The notes: generated by a model not told the origin, from the sequence alone. A stretch of DNA of 64,000 nt from Sarcina sp034439435 (GCF_034439435.1 NZ_JAPCKJ010000002.1:372001-436000), one strand, 5' to 3'; shown: positions 26,795-36,557, counted from the stretch's first letter. Numbers and translations are program-made.

Positions 26795-27613
26795 ATGATG
26801 AAAGTAGACACTAGTAAATGTATAGGTTGCACTCTTTGTATGCAAGATTGTATAGTTAGTGATATTGAAATGGTAGATGGTAAAGCACATATAAAGAATG
26901 AAAGTTGCATAGAATGTGGACACTGTATTGCTATTTGCCCTAAGGAAGCAGTTTCAGATGTAAATTATGATATGAGTAAAATTCAAGAATATAACAAAGA
27001 AAACTTTGATATTGACTCAGATAGACTTTTAAATTTTATTAAGTTTAGAAGAAGCACAAGACTTTTCCAAAATAAAGATGTTGAAGATGAAAAGCTTGAA
27101 AAAATAATAGAAGTTGGAAGATTTACTCAAACAGGAAGTAATATGCAAAATGTTTCTTATGTAGTTGTAAAAGATAAACTTCAAGAACTTAGAAAAATGG
27201 TTTTAGAAACATTGAATTCTTTAGGAGAAAATTTAATAAGCAAAGAGACTACTCCAGCAACTATAAAAAGATATTGTTATATGTGGATTAAAATGTATAA
27301 TGATTTCTTAGAAGATCCAAATGGAGAAGACAAATTATTCTTTAAAGCACCTGCACTTATAATTGTTAAGTCAGAATCTGCTGTAAATGCTTCTCTTGCT
27401 GCATCAAACATGGAACTTATGACTAATGCTCTAGGTCTTGGAACTTATTTTAGTGGATTCTTAAAAAGGGCATCTGACGTTAATCCTAAAATAAATGAAT
27501 TCTTGGGATTAAAAGAAAATGAATCTTTAGTAAACTGTATGGTGATTGGATATCCTAGAGTTAAATATAAAAGAACTGTTCCAAGAAAAGAAGCTAAAAT
27601 AACTTGGATGTAG
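26795..27613 (+). CDS. Ferredoxin-nitroreductase fusion protein
   Basis: A 272-residue protein. Residues 1-55 hold two [4Fe-4S] motifs (CIGCTLCMQDC and CIECGHCIAICP). Residues about 80-272 are a flavin-dependent nitroreductase domain (RRSTRLFQNKDVEDEKLEKII, FTQTGSNMQN, ending NCMVIGYPRVKYKR). Such fusions reduce nitro groups, quinones or similar compounds with ferredoxin-like electron input through FMN. The start may be either of two adjacent ATG codons. Divergent from the HxlR regulator, which probably controls it; closed by its own terminator. Confidence 0.87.
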   Translation: MMKVDTSKCIGCTLCMQDCIVSDIEMVDGKAHIKNESCIECGHCIAICPKEAVSDVNYDMSKIQEYNKENFDIDSDRLLNFIKFRRSTRLFQNKDVEDEKLEKIIEVGRFTQTGSNMQNVSYVVVKDKLQELRKMVLETLNSLGENLISKETTPATIKRYCYMWIKMYNDFLEDPNGEDKLFFKAPALIIVKSESAVNASLAASNMELMTNALGLGTYFSGFLKRASDVNPKINEFLGLKENESLVNCMVIGYPRVKYKRTVPRKEAKITWM

Positions 27614-27660
27614 TTTTAAATTTGCCTCTTTATTTTTAGATAGGAATGTTACATTTAATA

Positions 27661-27712
27661 AAAAGAGTTGTATCAAAAGTAACTTTAATAAAGCTTTAAT
27701 ACAACTTTTTTA
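27661..27712 (+). terminator. Terminator after the nitroreductase gene
   Basis: Arms AAAAGAGTTGTAT and ATACAACTTTTTT with extra pairing inside (AAAG / CTTT) and a T run, 48 bases past the stop codon. Confidence 0.8.
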
Positions 27713-27753
27713 TTTAATAAACTATTTTGATACTCTATGTTATCTCTATTATT

Positions 27754-28347
27754 TTAATTTTTAAAAAAACTCATTTTCTTATAATAAAAACACATAGAAT
27801 ATAATCCTGGTATTAATACCCATAACAACACTCCTGTAGCCCCTACTTTGTTTGCATCAAAATAGAATGATGATATAAACATTAATATGGCAATAGGAAA
27901 TGCTGTATAACCAACAATCTTATGAGCAATTCTCCAAGTTTCCTCATCTCTTATTGTCCAAGGAAGTCTCAATCCCATATATCTATTAAAAGGAATTTTA
28001 GGCGCTATATTTCCAAATCCTATCATAAATATTGATATTAAACCAATTAAAATAACATTTTTACTATTACTCTCTAACCCCGTAGGACTCAAAGTTAAAT
28101 AAATTGTAAGTAAAACAATAATACCTATACTTACCCTATTTATTTTCTCCATGGTCTTAACCTTTGGATTTTCTTTTGATAGCTTTGTTACTCTAGGTAA
28201 ATTTCTATCTAAAACAACTAAGGCAATCACTATTAATCCTCCAATAATAGATACAGATCCATTTCCTTCTTTCATAGAAATACCTAATAATATTATTAAA
28301 AGCGAAATTACCAAAAAGAATACTCTAATAAAATCAAACTTTCTCAT
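27754..28347 (-). CDS. sdpI: SdpI-family immunity membrane protein
   Basis: A 197-residue protein with six hydrophobic segments. The SdpI signature is GNIAPKIPFNRYMGLRLPWT followed by DEETWRIAHKIVGY. In Bacillus SdpI protects against the SdpC toxin and captures the SdpR repressor at the membrane. It is preceded by an sdpR-like gene with 32 bases between them, so they form an operon. No sdpABC toxin genes are near, so it may defend against toxins of other cells or have another signalling role. Confidence 0.82.
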   Translation of the reverse strand: MRKFDFIRVFFLVISLLIILLGISMKEGNGSVSIIGGLIVIALVVLDRNLPRVTKLSKENPKVKTMEKINRVSIGIIVLLTIYLTLSPTGLESNSKNVILIGLISIFMIGFGNIAPKIPFNRYMGLRLPWTIRDEETWRIAHKIVGYTAFPIAILMFISSFYFDANKVGATGVLLWVLIPGLYSMCFYYKKMSFFKN

Positions 28348-28379
28348 TAAATAACCCTCCTGATTAATAAATTAAACCT

Positions 28380-28643
28380 CTAATCCTTATTCTGAAAAAT
28401 ATCAAGAAATCCACTTAAAACCTCTTGAATAATTGAAGTGTTTAAAGAATAAATAACAAATTGTCCTTTTTTCTCTGACGTTATTAGCTTTGCCTCTCTT
28501 AAAATATCTAGGTGCTTAGATATAGATGGCTTAGACATATGAAAATTCTCTGCTATTTCTCCCGCACTCATGTCTCTTTTATTTAGTAACTTAAGTATTT
28601 CTCTTCTTGTTTCATCACTTAATGCCTTAAAAACCTTATTCAT
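28380..28643 (-). CDS. sdpR: ArsR-family repressor, SdpR type
   Basis: An 87-residue winged-helix protein. KALSDETRREILKLLNKRDMS at the N terminus and the recognition helix MSKPSISKHLDIL are typical of ArsR/SdpR regulators; no metal-binding Cys motif. First gene of the operon with sdpI. The AAAGGAGGGAGG ribosome site is 20 bases from the ATG, unusually far, and a small GTTGT-TTTA-ACAAC palindrome sits between them. Confidence 0.85.
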   Translation of the reverse strand: MNKVFKALSDETRREILKLLNKRDMSAGEIAENFHMSKPSISKHLDILREAKLITSEKKGQFVIYSLNTSIIQEVLSGFLDIFQNKD

Positions 28644-28690
28644 GACTTTCGTTGTTAAAACAACCTCCCTCCTTTAGAACAATTATTAAA

Positions 28691-28712
28691 TATTTAGCTA
28701 ATTAGTTAAATA
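28691..28712 (-). promoter_or_regulatory. Candidate SdpR operator
   Basis: A 22-bp near-perfect palindrome (TATTTA-CTAATTAG-TAAATA with one variable pair), 48 bases ahead of sdpR. Its form fits ArsR-family operators and its place fits autorepression. Confidence 0.6.
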
Positions 28713-28814
28713 TCTTATTATTAGTATATTCTTTTTCCATAAATTTTCAATCACTTCAATTAATAATTTCCAATTTATTCATAATAAAATTCTTCTTTAT
28801 TCTAAGTAAAAAAA

Positions 28815-28839
28815 TCCTTCACTTATTTAAAGTGAAGGA
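28815..28839 (-). terminator. Terminator after the DUF4177 gene
   Basis: Stem TCCTTCACTT / AAGTGAAGGA followed by seven T on the minus strand. Confidence 0.85.
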
Positions 28840-28885
28840 CTTATAAATTTACATAAATATCTTTAATAACTCTGTCTAAATATTA

Positions 28886-29071
28886 TTAATCTACCTTAAT
28901 TTCAAAAACCAAATCAAAGGTTTTAGGATTACCATGTCCACTAAAACTAGTAGGTATTGCAGTAACAAATCTAAACTCTCTCTCTGCATACTCATCAATA
29001 ATTTCTCTATGATTAGCTGAACTAAAAACTAATCCCTCAGCCTGTGCTTCTACATACTCATATCTATACAT
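28886..29071 (-). CDS. DUF4177-like small protein
   Basis: A 61-residue protein that begins MYRYEYVEAQ and has IIDEYAEREFRFVTAIP, the pattern of DUF4177 proteins. No function is known. ATG follows GGAGGAG by five bases; own terminator. Confidence 0.65.
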   Translation of the reverse strand: MYRYEYVEAQAEGLVFSSANHREIIDEYAEREFRFVTAIPTSFSGHGNPKTFDLVFEIKVD

Positions 29072-29332
29072 ATTCTCCTCCTTATAAACCCTAAAAATTA
29101 AAAGACTTTCTATTATGAAAAATCTTTTTTATAAACTTCAATATAATTATACCATTTATTGTAAAAATATAATTAAAATAAAGTAAATTATATAAACTTC
29201 TTCTTTATGAATTAATACAATTTCTTAATTATAAATTAAAATCACATTAAAGTGCTATATAAAGTACAATAACTACTTTAAAATATAGTTATATATAAAG
29301 CATAAAATTATATTAAGTAAAAGGAGTCTTTT

Positions 29333-29542
29333 ATGTTACTTAAAATCGCATATACTCTATTAGGAATCTCTCTTTTAATAGAAATATTTACTTTTTTCTA
29401 TGAACTCTTTGTTGTTTGGAAAGAACCTCAAAGTTTAAAGAAAAAAATAGGTATAAGCTTTTTGGCTTTTTTAAGCACTTTAATTAGTTTAGGATGTACT
29501 CTTTTCTTTGGACTTTTATTTATAAATAAAGTCTTAAAATAA
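29333..29542 (+). CDS. Small membrane protein
   Basis: A 69-residue protein with two hydrophobic segments (about 3-25 and 42-65) joined by a short basic loop (KKKIG). ATG follows AAAAGGAG. No family recognised. Confidence 0.6.
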   Translation: MLLKIAYTLLGISLLIEIFTFFYELFVVWKEPQSLKKKIGISFLAFLSTLISLGCTLFFGLLFINKVLK

Positions 29543-29753
29543 CCTATATAAAATAATATCTTGCTTAAAAATATTTTTGTAAACTTAGATAGACATTCAA
29601 AAGATCTAATAAAAAATAACTAAAGATCATAAAATTTTATGTGAATTTATAGATATGAAGATTTTTGAAAAAATAAATAATACAAAGAAACTAGAATTAC
29701 TAGAAGAATTCATCAAAAATTAACTTCTTTTATAAGTTAAAAAATCTGATTAA

Positions 29754-29800
29754 ATAAGTACAAGCCTACTAAAAAATAAACTTAGTAGGCTTGTACTTAT
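29754..29800 (-). terminator. Terminator after DUF4003 gene 1
   Basis: An 18-bp stem (29754-29771 with 29783-29800, core AAGTACAAGCCTACTA), 13 bases beyond the stop codon. Symmetrical enough to act in both directions. Confidence 0.75.
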
Positions 29801-29812
29801 TTTAAAATATAA

Positions 29813-30790
29813 TTAAACTTCTACTTCCATTTCACCAATGATGACTCTACCATCTGAAGCTATTTCAAAGATTGTATCTAAAGTTCTATCTGAATCATAC
29901 TTAGTAAGTTTACGTTTAACTTCTTTTTCTATTCCTTGTAAATAATCTTTAGTTAATAATATTAATGCCATCATATTTCTAGCTTTTTCACTTACTGTAG
30001 CTGATTTAAAGCCTTCATTTTCTTTTAGTGTTTCTGCAACATCTAGGATTTCTTTACTTAATTTATTATAATCATCAGTTACAAAAGCTGTTACTCCTAG
30101 TATTGGAAGAGCTGATTTTTTAAGTTCAACTTTATTTTCTTTTAAAATTGTTGCTAAATCTCTAACTGTTGCACATTTTTCATCAACGGGTAAGTTTATA
30201 AGTGCTAATACATTACTTAATAATTCTATATTATTACTTCCTGGAAATTCACATTCAAGTAATACTTCATAACATTCGTTAATCTCTTGAAATGTTTCTG
30301 CAACATTTAGTGAAGTCATTGCAATTACTGCTGCTGATAATATATCTTCTCTCTTAGTTTCAAATCTATGACTCTTCTTCATACATTCATAAGCAACTTT
30401 AGTATCTTTAATAACTTTTTCAACATCAATAAAGTTTCTTGCAAGATATATGCATTCAGCTGCTAGCATTAAATATCTACTTGCTGAAAATTCACCTCTA
30501 AGGTTAGTATATATATCTTTTATTTCCATCAAAGCCTTATATGTGTCATCTTCTAAAGATAAATTAACGGCTAAATTTAATAAATTTTTTCTTCTATATT
30601 CTGAATAAAAAGCTGTTTCTCCTTTTATAAGTTTAATAGCATCTTCTATTTTATCTAAATTAGCAAGTTCATTTTTTAATGTTAGATCTAAAGCACTATA
30701 CTTTCTATTAATATTTCTTTCTGAAGTACCCTCAACATCATCTAAAATTTCACCATTTTTAATTAATAAATCTACTTTTTCGTTGATCAT
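29813..30790 (-). CDS. DUF4003 family protein, copy 1
   Basis: A 325-residue soluble, all-helical protein. ATG at 30790 is nine bases after AGGGA; the longer frame to 30832 adds residues with no ribosome site. Related along its length to the next gene upstream (motifs: LIKNGEILDD, AAECIYLARN, RFETKREDILSAAVIAM, CEFPGSNNIELLSNVLALINLPV, PILGVTAFV). The repeated helical layout suggests tandem helical hairpins. Function unknown; DUF4003 proteins are found in Firmicutes, often next to one another. Confidence 0.72.
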   Translation of the reverse strand: MINEKVDLLIKNGEILDDVEGTSERNINRKYSALDLTLKNELANLDKIEDAIKLIKGETAFYSEYRRKNLLNLAVNLSLEDDTYKALMEIKDIYTNLRGEFSASRYLMLAAECIYLARNFIDVEKVIKDTKVAYECMKKSHRFETKREDILSAAVIAMTSLNVAETFQEINECYEVLLECEFPGSNNIELLSNVLALINLPVDEKCATVRDLATILKENKVELKKSALPILGVTAFVTDDYNKLSKEILDVAETLKENEGFKSATVSEKARNMMALILLTKDYLQGIEKEVKRKLTKYDSDRTLDTIFEIASDGRVIIGEMEVEV

Positions 30791-30984
30791 AATAATCATT
30801 CCCTTCTTTGATAAAAAATAATTATAAATCAATGAAAATTAACTACTGTAATATAACTAAACTTATATAAACTTATGTATGATATTACAAAAATTAACTT
30901 TCAAACTGATATTAATACAAATTATACTCTTATCCACAAAAAGTTCAATACCTATTTAAAGTTTGTTCATATTTGCCCTATTAT

Positions 30985-31024
30985 AAACCCCTTCAAAATA
31001 TAAAATAAATAATTGAAGAGGTTT
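30985..31024 (-). terminator. Terminator after DUF4003 gene 2
   Basis: Stem AAACCCCTTCA / TGAAGAGGTTT with one mismatch, 27 bases past the stop codon, in a T-rich context. Confidence 0.7.
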
Positions 31025-31050
31025 ATTTTTAATATATATTTTTTAAAAAT

Positions 31051-32061
31051 TTAGCTTCCCGATGATGCTGAGGAAGCCGCTGCTGCACTTGCTGCTGCCG
31101 CTGAAGCCGCCGCTACTTGCATTGCTATTACAATGCTAAGCGAAGCATTGTTGGTTAAATTTTTAATATTTTCTTTTAATTTCTCTCCTAAATATTCTGA
31201 ATGTTCAGAGGCAACAAGAGAAACTGCTATCATATTTCTTAAGTGACTTCCAAGACTAAAATTTCCAAAGCCTTTGGCATTTCTTATTTTTTCAGAAACT
31301 ATACTTGCTTCTTCTCCAAAATCATCATAGTCATCACAAACAAAAGGTATGACTCCTAAAATAGGGAATGCATGTCCTTTTAAATTAACCCCTTTTTCTT
31401 TAAGACTTTTTCTCATCTTATAAGCCTTCTCACACTTCTCTTTAACTGGAAGATTTATAACTGCAAGCATGTTGCATAATCCTTGAAGATAATTTCCCTT
31501 TGAAAATCCTAACTTACTTAAAGTAGTATAGCACTCCTCCACATCCTCAAAAGTTTTTTCTAAATTATTTGAAGTTGTTGCTATTACAGCAGCTGAACAT
31601 ATATCTTCATATCCTGTTAAAAATCTATGACTTTTTTTCATATAATCATAGGCAGCCCTAGTATTTATAATAGCTTCACTAATCTTAATTCTTTCCCTAG
31701 CAGAATATATTATCTGTGCTGCTAATATTAAATATTCATTACTAAAAAATACTTCCTTTAACTCCTTGTAAATAACCATTATATCTTCTAATGCACCTTC
31801 CATATCAGGTTCTTGAGAAACGTTTACAGAAGTAGTAATTAAATTATTTCCTCTAAAATTTGAAAATAAAGAAGTATTTTTCTTTATTATTCTAATGGCT
31901 TCTTCAATCCTCTCTCTATCTGCATTTTTATTTTTAATTGTAAGATTTAAAGCATTGCATTTTTTAAAAATATTTGTTCCGAAACCAATTCCACTTACAT
32001 TATCTAAAATCTCACTGTTATCAATAAGCAAATTGATCTTGCCATTACTGATTTCAACCAT
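31051..32061 (-). CDS. DUF4003 family protein, copy 2, with Ala/Ser tail
   Basis: A 336-residue paralogue of the downstream gene. Shared motifs: LLIDNSEILDN, AAQIIYSARERI, RFLTGYEDICSAAVIATTS, LCNMLAVINLPV, PILGVIPFV. The last 20 or so residues consist almost only of alanine and serine, coded by a GC-rich stretch (31055-31120) quite unlike the surrounding AT-rich DNA. The leader contains a short hairpin (32078-32094) ahead of GGAGG. Function unknown. Confidence 0.72.
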   Translation of the reverse strand: MVEISNGKINLLIDNSEILDNVSGIGFGTNIFKKCNALNLTIKNKNADRERIEEAIRIIKKNTSLFSNFRGNNLITTSVNVSQEPDMEGALEDIMVIYKELKEVFFSNEYLILAAQIIYSARERIKISEAIINTRAAYDYMKKSHRFLTGYEDICSAAVIATTSNNLEKTFEDVEECYTTLSKLGFSKGNYLQGLCNMLAVINLPVKEKCEKAYKMRKSLKEKGVNLKGHAFPILGVIPFVCDDYDDFGEEASIVSEKIRNAKGFGNFSLGSHLRNMIAVSLVASEHSEYLGEKLKENIKNLTNNASLSIVIAMQVAAASAAAASAAAASSASSGS

Positions 32062-32403
32062 ACTTTATTCCTCCTACAAGTTCTCTATGAACTTATTTAG
32101 TAAATCTATTGCCAAGCTCAAAGAAGTTTACTTCACTCTTTCTTAGTATCATTTTTATATTTATTATTTTAAATTGACTATAGAGTTAACTCTATTACTA
32201 TTTTAATTTCCTTTTATAAATAGTTACCCTTTACTTAAATAATACCTTAATATATATTAGTGAACAATATTTTATTATTCAAAAATACTACATTTTTAGT
32301 TTTTATTTTAAATTTAAAAAAGCTTAATATAATAATAGACATTAAAAGTAAATTACTCATAATGTCTATTTACCAATTCAATTTTACTATGAAAACATAT
32401 TAT

Positions 32404-34008
32404 TTAAAGCTTAGAGAACAACTCATTTCCTTTACTTTTAAGTAGTATTAACTCTCCTATAATTACTAAAATGATGATCCCTAAATTAATTCCTAAAAAT
32501 GTATTTATTCCAATATCAGATAATACCATAAATATTACCACAGGAATTCCTATACTTATAAAAGTAAATATTATATTTATAAATACACTAGCACTTTGTT
32601 TAACAACAGCAGTTGGTGATGACCATTCAAACTTAGGGAAATATAAATTTATGATTATTCCCATAGTTGCTGAAAGGAAACAATATAATACTGATATAAC
32701 TAGATTCCAAAGTATATCAATAATTGAAAACTTAAGTCCTATAGCAAATAATATATTAGCTAATATAACTGCTGGCACCGTTATAGTTAAACAAAGCAAA
32801 ATCTTACTTAGAAATATGCTATTTTCTCCTATTGGCAAAGATTTTGCAATCCATAAATTTTTACCTTCTAATGATATTGATGATGGTGTAGTTGAAGAAA
32901 GACCAATGAAAAACATCATAAGTCCCAATATTAAAAGTCCTATTCTACTGCTCATTCCTGGGAATCCTATAAGTGTAGCTATTGTATTTTTATCAACAAA
33001 GAAAATAGCAACTGCTCCTATAATCAGAAGAATCATTCCAAAGGCTGTGTTTAATACATAAATAGGAGTAGAAAAATACCCTCTTAGTTCTTTTAAATAA
33101 AGAGCTTTAAGTTGACTGTTACTCTTTAATTTAGAAACTTTAAAGTTTTCTTCCTTCTTAAAGCTTTCTCCAAGTCTTGAATTTATTTTATTAAATTGTT
33201 TACTAAATAAAAGCACAAATATTATAAAAGGTATTACTGATATACCTACAAATTTTAAGAACTCAAGTAAATCTCCATTTACAAGTCCTCTAGTTAAATA
33301 TATTGAAGGAGGATAAGCCACTCCTAAGCTATCCATTATATTGTTACTATTTTCTGCTAATGATTTAAATAAGTCTTGCATTTTAAAAGAAAATAGGAAA
33401 ACAACTAAAAATATTAAAGTACTTCCTAAAATGCTAATTAAATTCTTATATTTAAATTTTGATGCAAAGTAGGATATTATAAATGCTCCAATTGCTCCTA
33501 TTATTATAGGAATTAATGGTAATAAGAATATAGAAATAACTATCATTAAAAAGAAAATTACAGGATTTCCCCCCATATTAATGAAATATATAATTGAAGG
33601 TGGTATAATTACACAAGCTGTAAATATCCAATTTAAAGATAATAAATCTATAAGCTTACTTGTAAAAATTACTTTATTGCTTATTGGTAAAGCCATTAAC
33701 ATATCAAAATCATTGGCTGAAAACAAAGTTCCTTGAGCCTTATATACTGAGGTGAAAAGTACAGCTAAAGCACTTCCTATAACTCCTAAAAGAAGTAAAA
33801 GCTCCATAGCTCCTATACTTTTAAGCATATCTGCTAAGAGTATAGAATATACAGATGAAATATATAAAAACACTATAGGAACTAATAAAACTATCCCTAA
33901 CTTACTTAATGCCTTCCTTTTCTCATTTTTATCATCTCTTATAAAAAAGGCATTTAGTCCAAAATTATTTATAAAATTAATCCTTAAAAGTTTAAATAAG
34001 TTATTCAT
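32404..34008 (-). CDS. ABC-2 type exporter permease
   Basis: A 534-residue membrane protein with about twelve hydrophobic segments. ATG at 34008 is preceded by AAGGGTGA; the upstream TTG at 34053 overlaps the ATPase gene without a ribosome site. It resembles the putative ABC exporters of Firmicutes with two similar halves; cytoplasmic loops are basic (FSKQFNKINSRLGESFKKE). It follows its ATPase directly, forming a two-gene transporter operon. The substrate is unknown. Confidence 0.75.
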   Translation of the reverse strand: MNNLFKLLRINFINNFGLNAFFIRDDKNEKRKALSKLGIVLLVPIVFLYISSVYSILLADMLKSIGAMELLLLLGVIGSALAVLFTSVYKAQGTLFSANDFDMLMALPISNKVIFTSKLIDLLSLNWIFTACVIIPPSIIYFINMGGNPVIFFLMIVISIFLLPLIPIIIGAIGAFIISYFASKFKYKNLISILGSTLIFLVVFLFSFKMQDLFKSLAENSNNIMDSLGVAYPPSIYLTRGLVNGDLLEFLKFVGISVIPFIIFVLLFSKQFNKINSRLGESFKKEENFKVSKLKSNSQLKALYLKELRGYFSTPIYVLNTAFGMILLIIGAVAIFFVDKNTIATLIGFPGMSSRIGLLILGLMMFFIGLSSTTPSSISLEGKNLWIAKSLPIGENSIFLSKILLCLTITVPAVILANILFAIGLKFSIIDILWNLVISVLYCFLSATMGIIINLYFPKFEWSSPTAVVKQSASVFINIIFTFISIGIPVVIFMVLSDIGINTFLGINLGIIILVIIGELILLKSKGNELFSKL

Positions 34009-34045
34009 TGAAATCACCCTTATAAGTAAATTCCTTTCAATTTTA

Positions 34046-34753
34046 TTATTCAATAAGTCCCATAAATATATCCTCTAGAGAACTATTCCCTATTACCTCT
34101 TCTGTTTTACCTTCTGCAACTATCTTTCCTTCTTTTATAATAGAGATTTTAGTACAAAGTTTTTCTGCCACTTCTAATACATGAGTTGAAAAGAAAATAG
34201 CATGTCCTTCATTACATAACTCCTTCATTATTTCCTTTAAAGTATGTGACGCCTTCGGATCTAGTCCAACAAAAGGTTCATCAAGTATTAAAAGCTTTGG
34301 TTTATGGATTAATGCAGAAATAACTGCTAGCTTTTGCTTCATTCCATGAGAATAAGAGCTTATTAACCCGCCTAAACTTTTTGTAAGGTCAAAAGCATCT
34401 CCATACTTTTTAATCATTTTCTCTCTTTCGTCTTTTCCAACTCCATAAATATCTGCAATAAAACTTAAATATTGTATTCCAGTTAGTGACTCATAAAGAT
34501 CAGGATTATCTGGTATATACGCTATTTCTTTTTTATATTCAATAGGATTTTCTTTAATTGATAATCCATCCAAAGTTATTTCTCCTTCACTAAATTCTAA
34601 TATACCAACTATTGATTTTATTGTGGTCGTTTTTCCTGCACCGTTATGACCAATAAAACCAAAAATATCACCTCTATTAACAACAAAGGATATATTATCA
34701 ACAACCTTTTTACCTTCCTTATATGCCTTAGAAAAATTTTTAACACTTAGCAT
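34046..34753 (-). CDS. ABC transporter ATPase, ABC-2 export type
   Basis: A 235-residue ATPase. ATG at 34753 follows GGAGGGG by seven bases (an ATG at 34768 overlaps that site). Walker A GHNGAGKTT, signature YSHGMKQKLAV, Walker B LLILDEPFVGLD, H loop FFSTHVLE. This subtype (CcmA/NatA-like) pairs with ABC-2 exporters. First gene of the operon. Confidence 0.88.
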   Translation of the reverse strand: MLSVKNFSKAYKEGKKVVDNISFVVNRGDIFGFIGHNGAGKTTTIKSIVGILEFSEGEITLDGLSIKENPIEYKKEIAYIPDNPDLYESLTGIQYLSFIADIYGVGKDEREKMIKKYGDAFDLTKSLGGLISSYSHGMKQKLAVISALIHKPKLLILDEPFVGLDPKASHTLKEIMKELCNEGHAIFFSTHVLEVAEKLCTKISIIKEGKIVAEGKTEEVIGNSSLEDIFMGLIE

Positions 34754-34768
34754 TCTTGACCCCTCCAT

Positions 34769-35248
34769 GCCTCTTTATTAAAATTATCTTTTTCCATTTT
34801 GTATCCATAATTTTATTATATTAATTATAGTCCAACTATAACATAAAAAGCAATAGATTTATTATTTTTAATGAATTGCTTTTTATTTTATAAAACTATT
34901 AAAATTTCTCTCCCTTTAATACTTTTATATTCATTTAAAAGAAAAGAAATTTAAATATTCATATATTTAATTCTATCCCCTAAATATATCCTATTATTGT
35001 ATATATTGTTGTATAATAAAAATATAAAGAACAATAAATTTTTTATTTTAAGAAGAAAATATAATAAAAGATTATGCAAATTATTTGTACTAAAAAATTT
35101 TAGTAAGTATCAAAATAATAAATACAACAATACTTTAAACACTTATAAATATTTATACGCATTAATAAATAGCAAAACATAAATTTTAATTTGTGCTTTA
35201 TCTAGTTAATTAAAAGCTAACTAAATTTATTATAAGAGGTGTTGTTTT
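34769..35248 (+). other. 480-base intergenic region, no gene seen
   Basis: Very AT-rich region between the divergent transporter operon and a small plus-strand gene. A K/N-rich open frame at 34997-35182 has no ribosome site and is taken as chance. Promoters for both flanking genes must lie here. Confidence 0.5.
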
Positions 35249-35449
35249 ATGAAAATCTTTGAATCTAAAAAGTGTATAATTTTTGTCCTAGCCTACGTAA
35301 TCTTTGGTTTATCTATGAGTGTATTCTTTGATTTTTTACTTTCTACCCATATTTATACCTTAAGCGTATTAAGTATATTTTTGGGCTTTATTATAATAGC
35401 CTCAATTTTTAAACTTGTTTTTTTAATACAAAAGAAAGAGCATATTTGA
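35249..35449 (+). CDS. Small membrane protein
   Basis: A 66-residue protein with two membrane segments (about 9-30 and 36-58). The start is supported by GAGGTG. It ends in a basic tail (QKKEHI). Own terminator follows. No family recognised. Confidence 0.6.
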   Translation: MKIFESKKCIIFVLAYVIFGLSMSVFFDFLLSTHIYTLSVLSIFLGFIIIASIFKLVFLIQKKEHI

Positions 35450-35494
35450 ACATATAAGAGGATTCAACAAACTTTATATAATATAAATTTCAAT

Positions 35495-35542
35495 AAAAAA
35501 GAGATTTTATAACTTTAGAATTAGTCATAAAATCTCTTTTTT
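35495..35542 (+). terminator. Terminator after the small membrane protein gene
   Basis: A 16-bp stem AAAAAAGAGATTTTAT / ATAAAATCTCTTTTTT, with extra T following, 45 bases past the stop. Confidence 0.85.
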
Positions 35543-35672
35543 TCCTTATGTATGAAAAATATTAAATAAACCTTAGTAAGAATAAACATCCTTAAAATTT
35601 AAAGAGTTCTTTTAATAGCTTGTCTAAAACCTTACTAAAAATCACCTTAAAGTATTTAACTATCTAATTTAA

Positions 35673-36239
35673 TTAAGATAACTTCATTTCCCCATCTACA
35701 AGAATAATTTGTGATTGTTGAACTCTATTGATTCTTTTTATTGAAATCTTGCTTCTTTCAACTTCTTTAATTATTGGATATTTTCTAGCTAAAACATTGA
35801 AAGCATCTAACTCATCTAAACCTAGTACCATGGCAGATTTAAAAGGAATTATTTTATTATCATCAAAATTTAATATTACATTGAAAAGCTCCTTAGGAGT
35901 TGAAATTATTCTTTTATGTTCTGAAAGCAATCTACTTACTCCTGAAAAATCATTAGCTTGTATAAGTTCATTAAGTTTAATTTTTTGCTCATCTGAAAGA
36001 GTAACAACATAATCTAACATATTTTCTTCTTGTTTAATTGGCGTTGGTATTGGATTTAAAAGCTCTCCTTGCTCATCCACTTCCTTGTTTTCTTCATTTT
36101 CTACTTCTTCCTCATCATCTTTCATTCCAAAGGCTACAGCATCACTTTCATCAAAAGTAACGTTTTCTAAATTGCCCTCTTCATTTACAGCAACTTCTAT
36201 AGCACTTTTTTCTTCTTCATTTTTGTTGAAAAAATTCAT
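35673..36239 (-). CDS. Hypothetical acidic protein
   Basis: A 188-residue soluble protein not recognised. Residues 1-75 are strongly acidic and probably disordered (long Glu/Asp runs near 40-60). Residues 75-188 look folded and helical (LSDEQKIKLNELIQANDFSGVSRLLSE, then LGLDELDAFNVLARKYPII). No signal peptide. ATG follows AGGAGG; single gene. Confidence 0.55.
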   Translation of the reverse strand: MNFFNKNEEEKSAIEVAVNEEGNLENVTFDESDAVAFGMKDDEEEVENEENKEVDEQGELLNPIPTPIKQEENMLDYVVTLSDEQKIKLNELIQANDFSGVSRLLSEHKRIISTPKELFNVILNFDDNKIIPFKSAMVLGLDELDAFNVLARKYPIIKEVERSKISIKRINRVQQSQIILVDGEMKLS

Positions 36240-36474
36240 CTTTAAATCCTCCTAATTCTAAATTTTTATCCATTAATTTAGTAAAATTTTTGTTACCCTC
36301 TAAATTCCTGTCTAAGTTGTCTAGTAATCTATTATTTCTAGAACTAACTCCTTATAAACCATAGAGTTTTAAAGTTTTTTGCTATAAGATAAATGCTTAA
36401 GCTTATCTACTCTATTTTTCTCCATTTACATTATATCATCTTTCATATTATTTTTTCTCTAAAAAAGCATAAAA

Positions 36475-36499
36475 AAAGCAAGTAATTTTACTTGCCTTT
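36475..36499 (-). terminator. Terminator after the DUF3267 gene or in the preceding gap
   Basis: Stem AAAGCAAGTAA / TTACTTGCCTTT with one bulge and seven T on the minus strand, 59 bases past the DUF3267 stop at 36558. Confidence 0.75.
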
Positions 36500-36557
36500 T
36501 TCACCTTAAAATTTGTCTAATTTATATATGCCTAAATTTATTTCATATATTTAAACT

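Noticed and set aside
29657..29722. 22-codon frame on the plus strand after a small membrane gene
   Set aside because: No ribosome site and no terminator of its own; likely chance.
32471..33061. 196-codon plus-strand frame opposite the ABC-2 permease
   Set aside because: Antisense shadow of an Ile/Leu-rich membrane gene; no start signal.
34997..35182. 61-codon Lys/Asn-rich frame in the gap before a small membrane gene
   Set aside because: Composition is that of random AT-rich DNA and there is no ribosome site.
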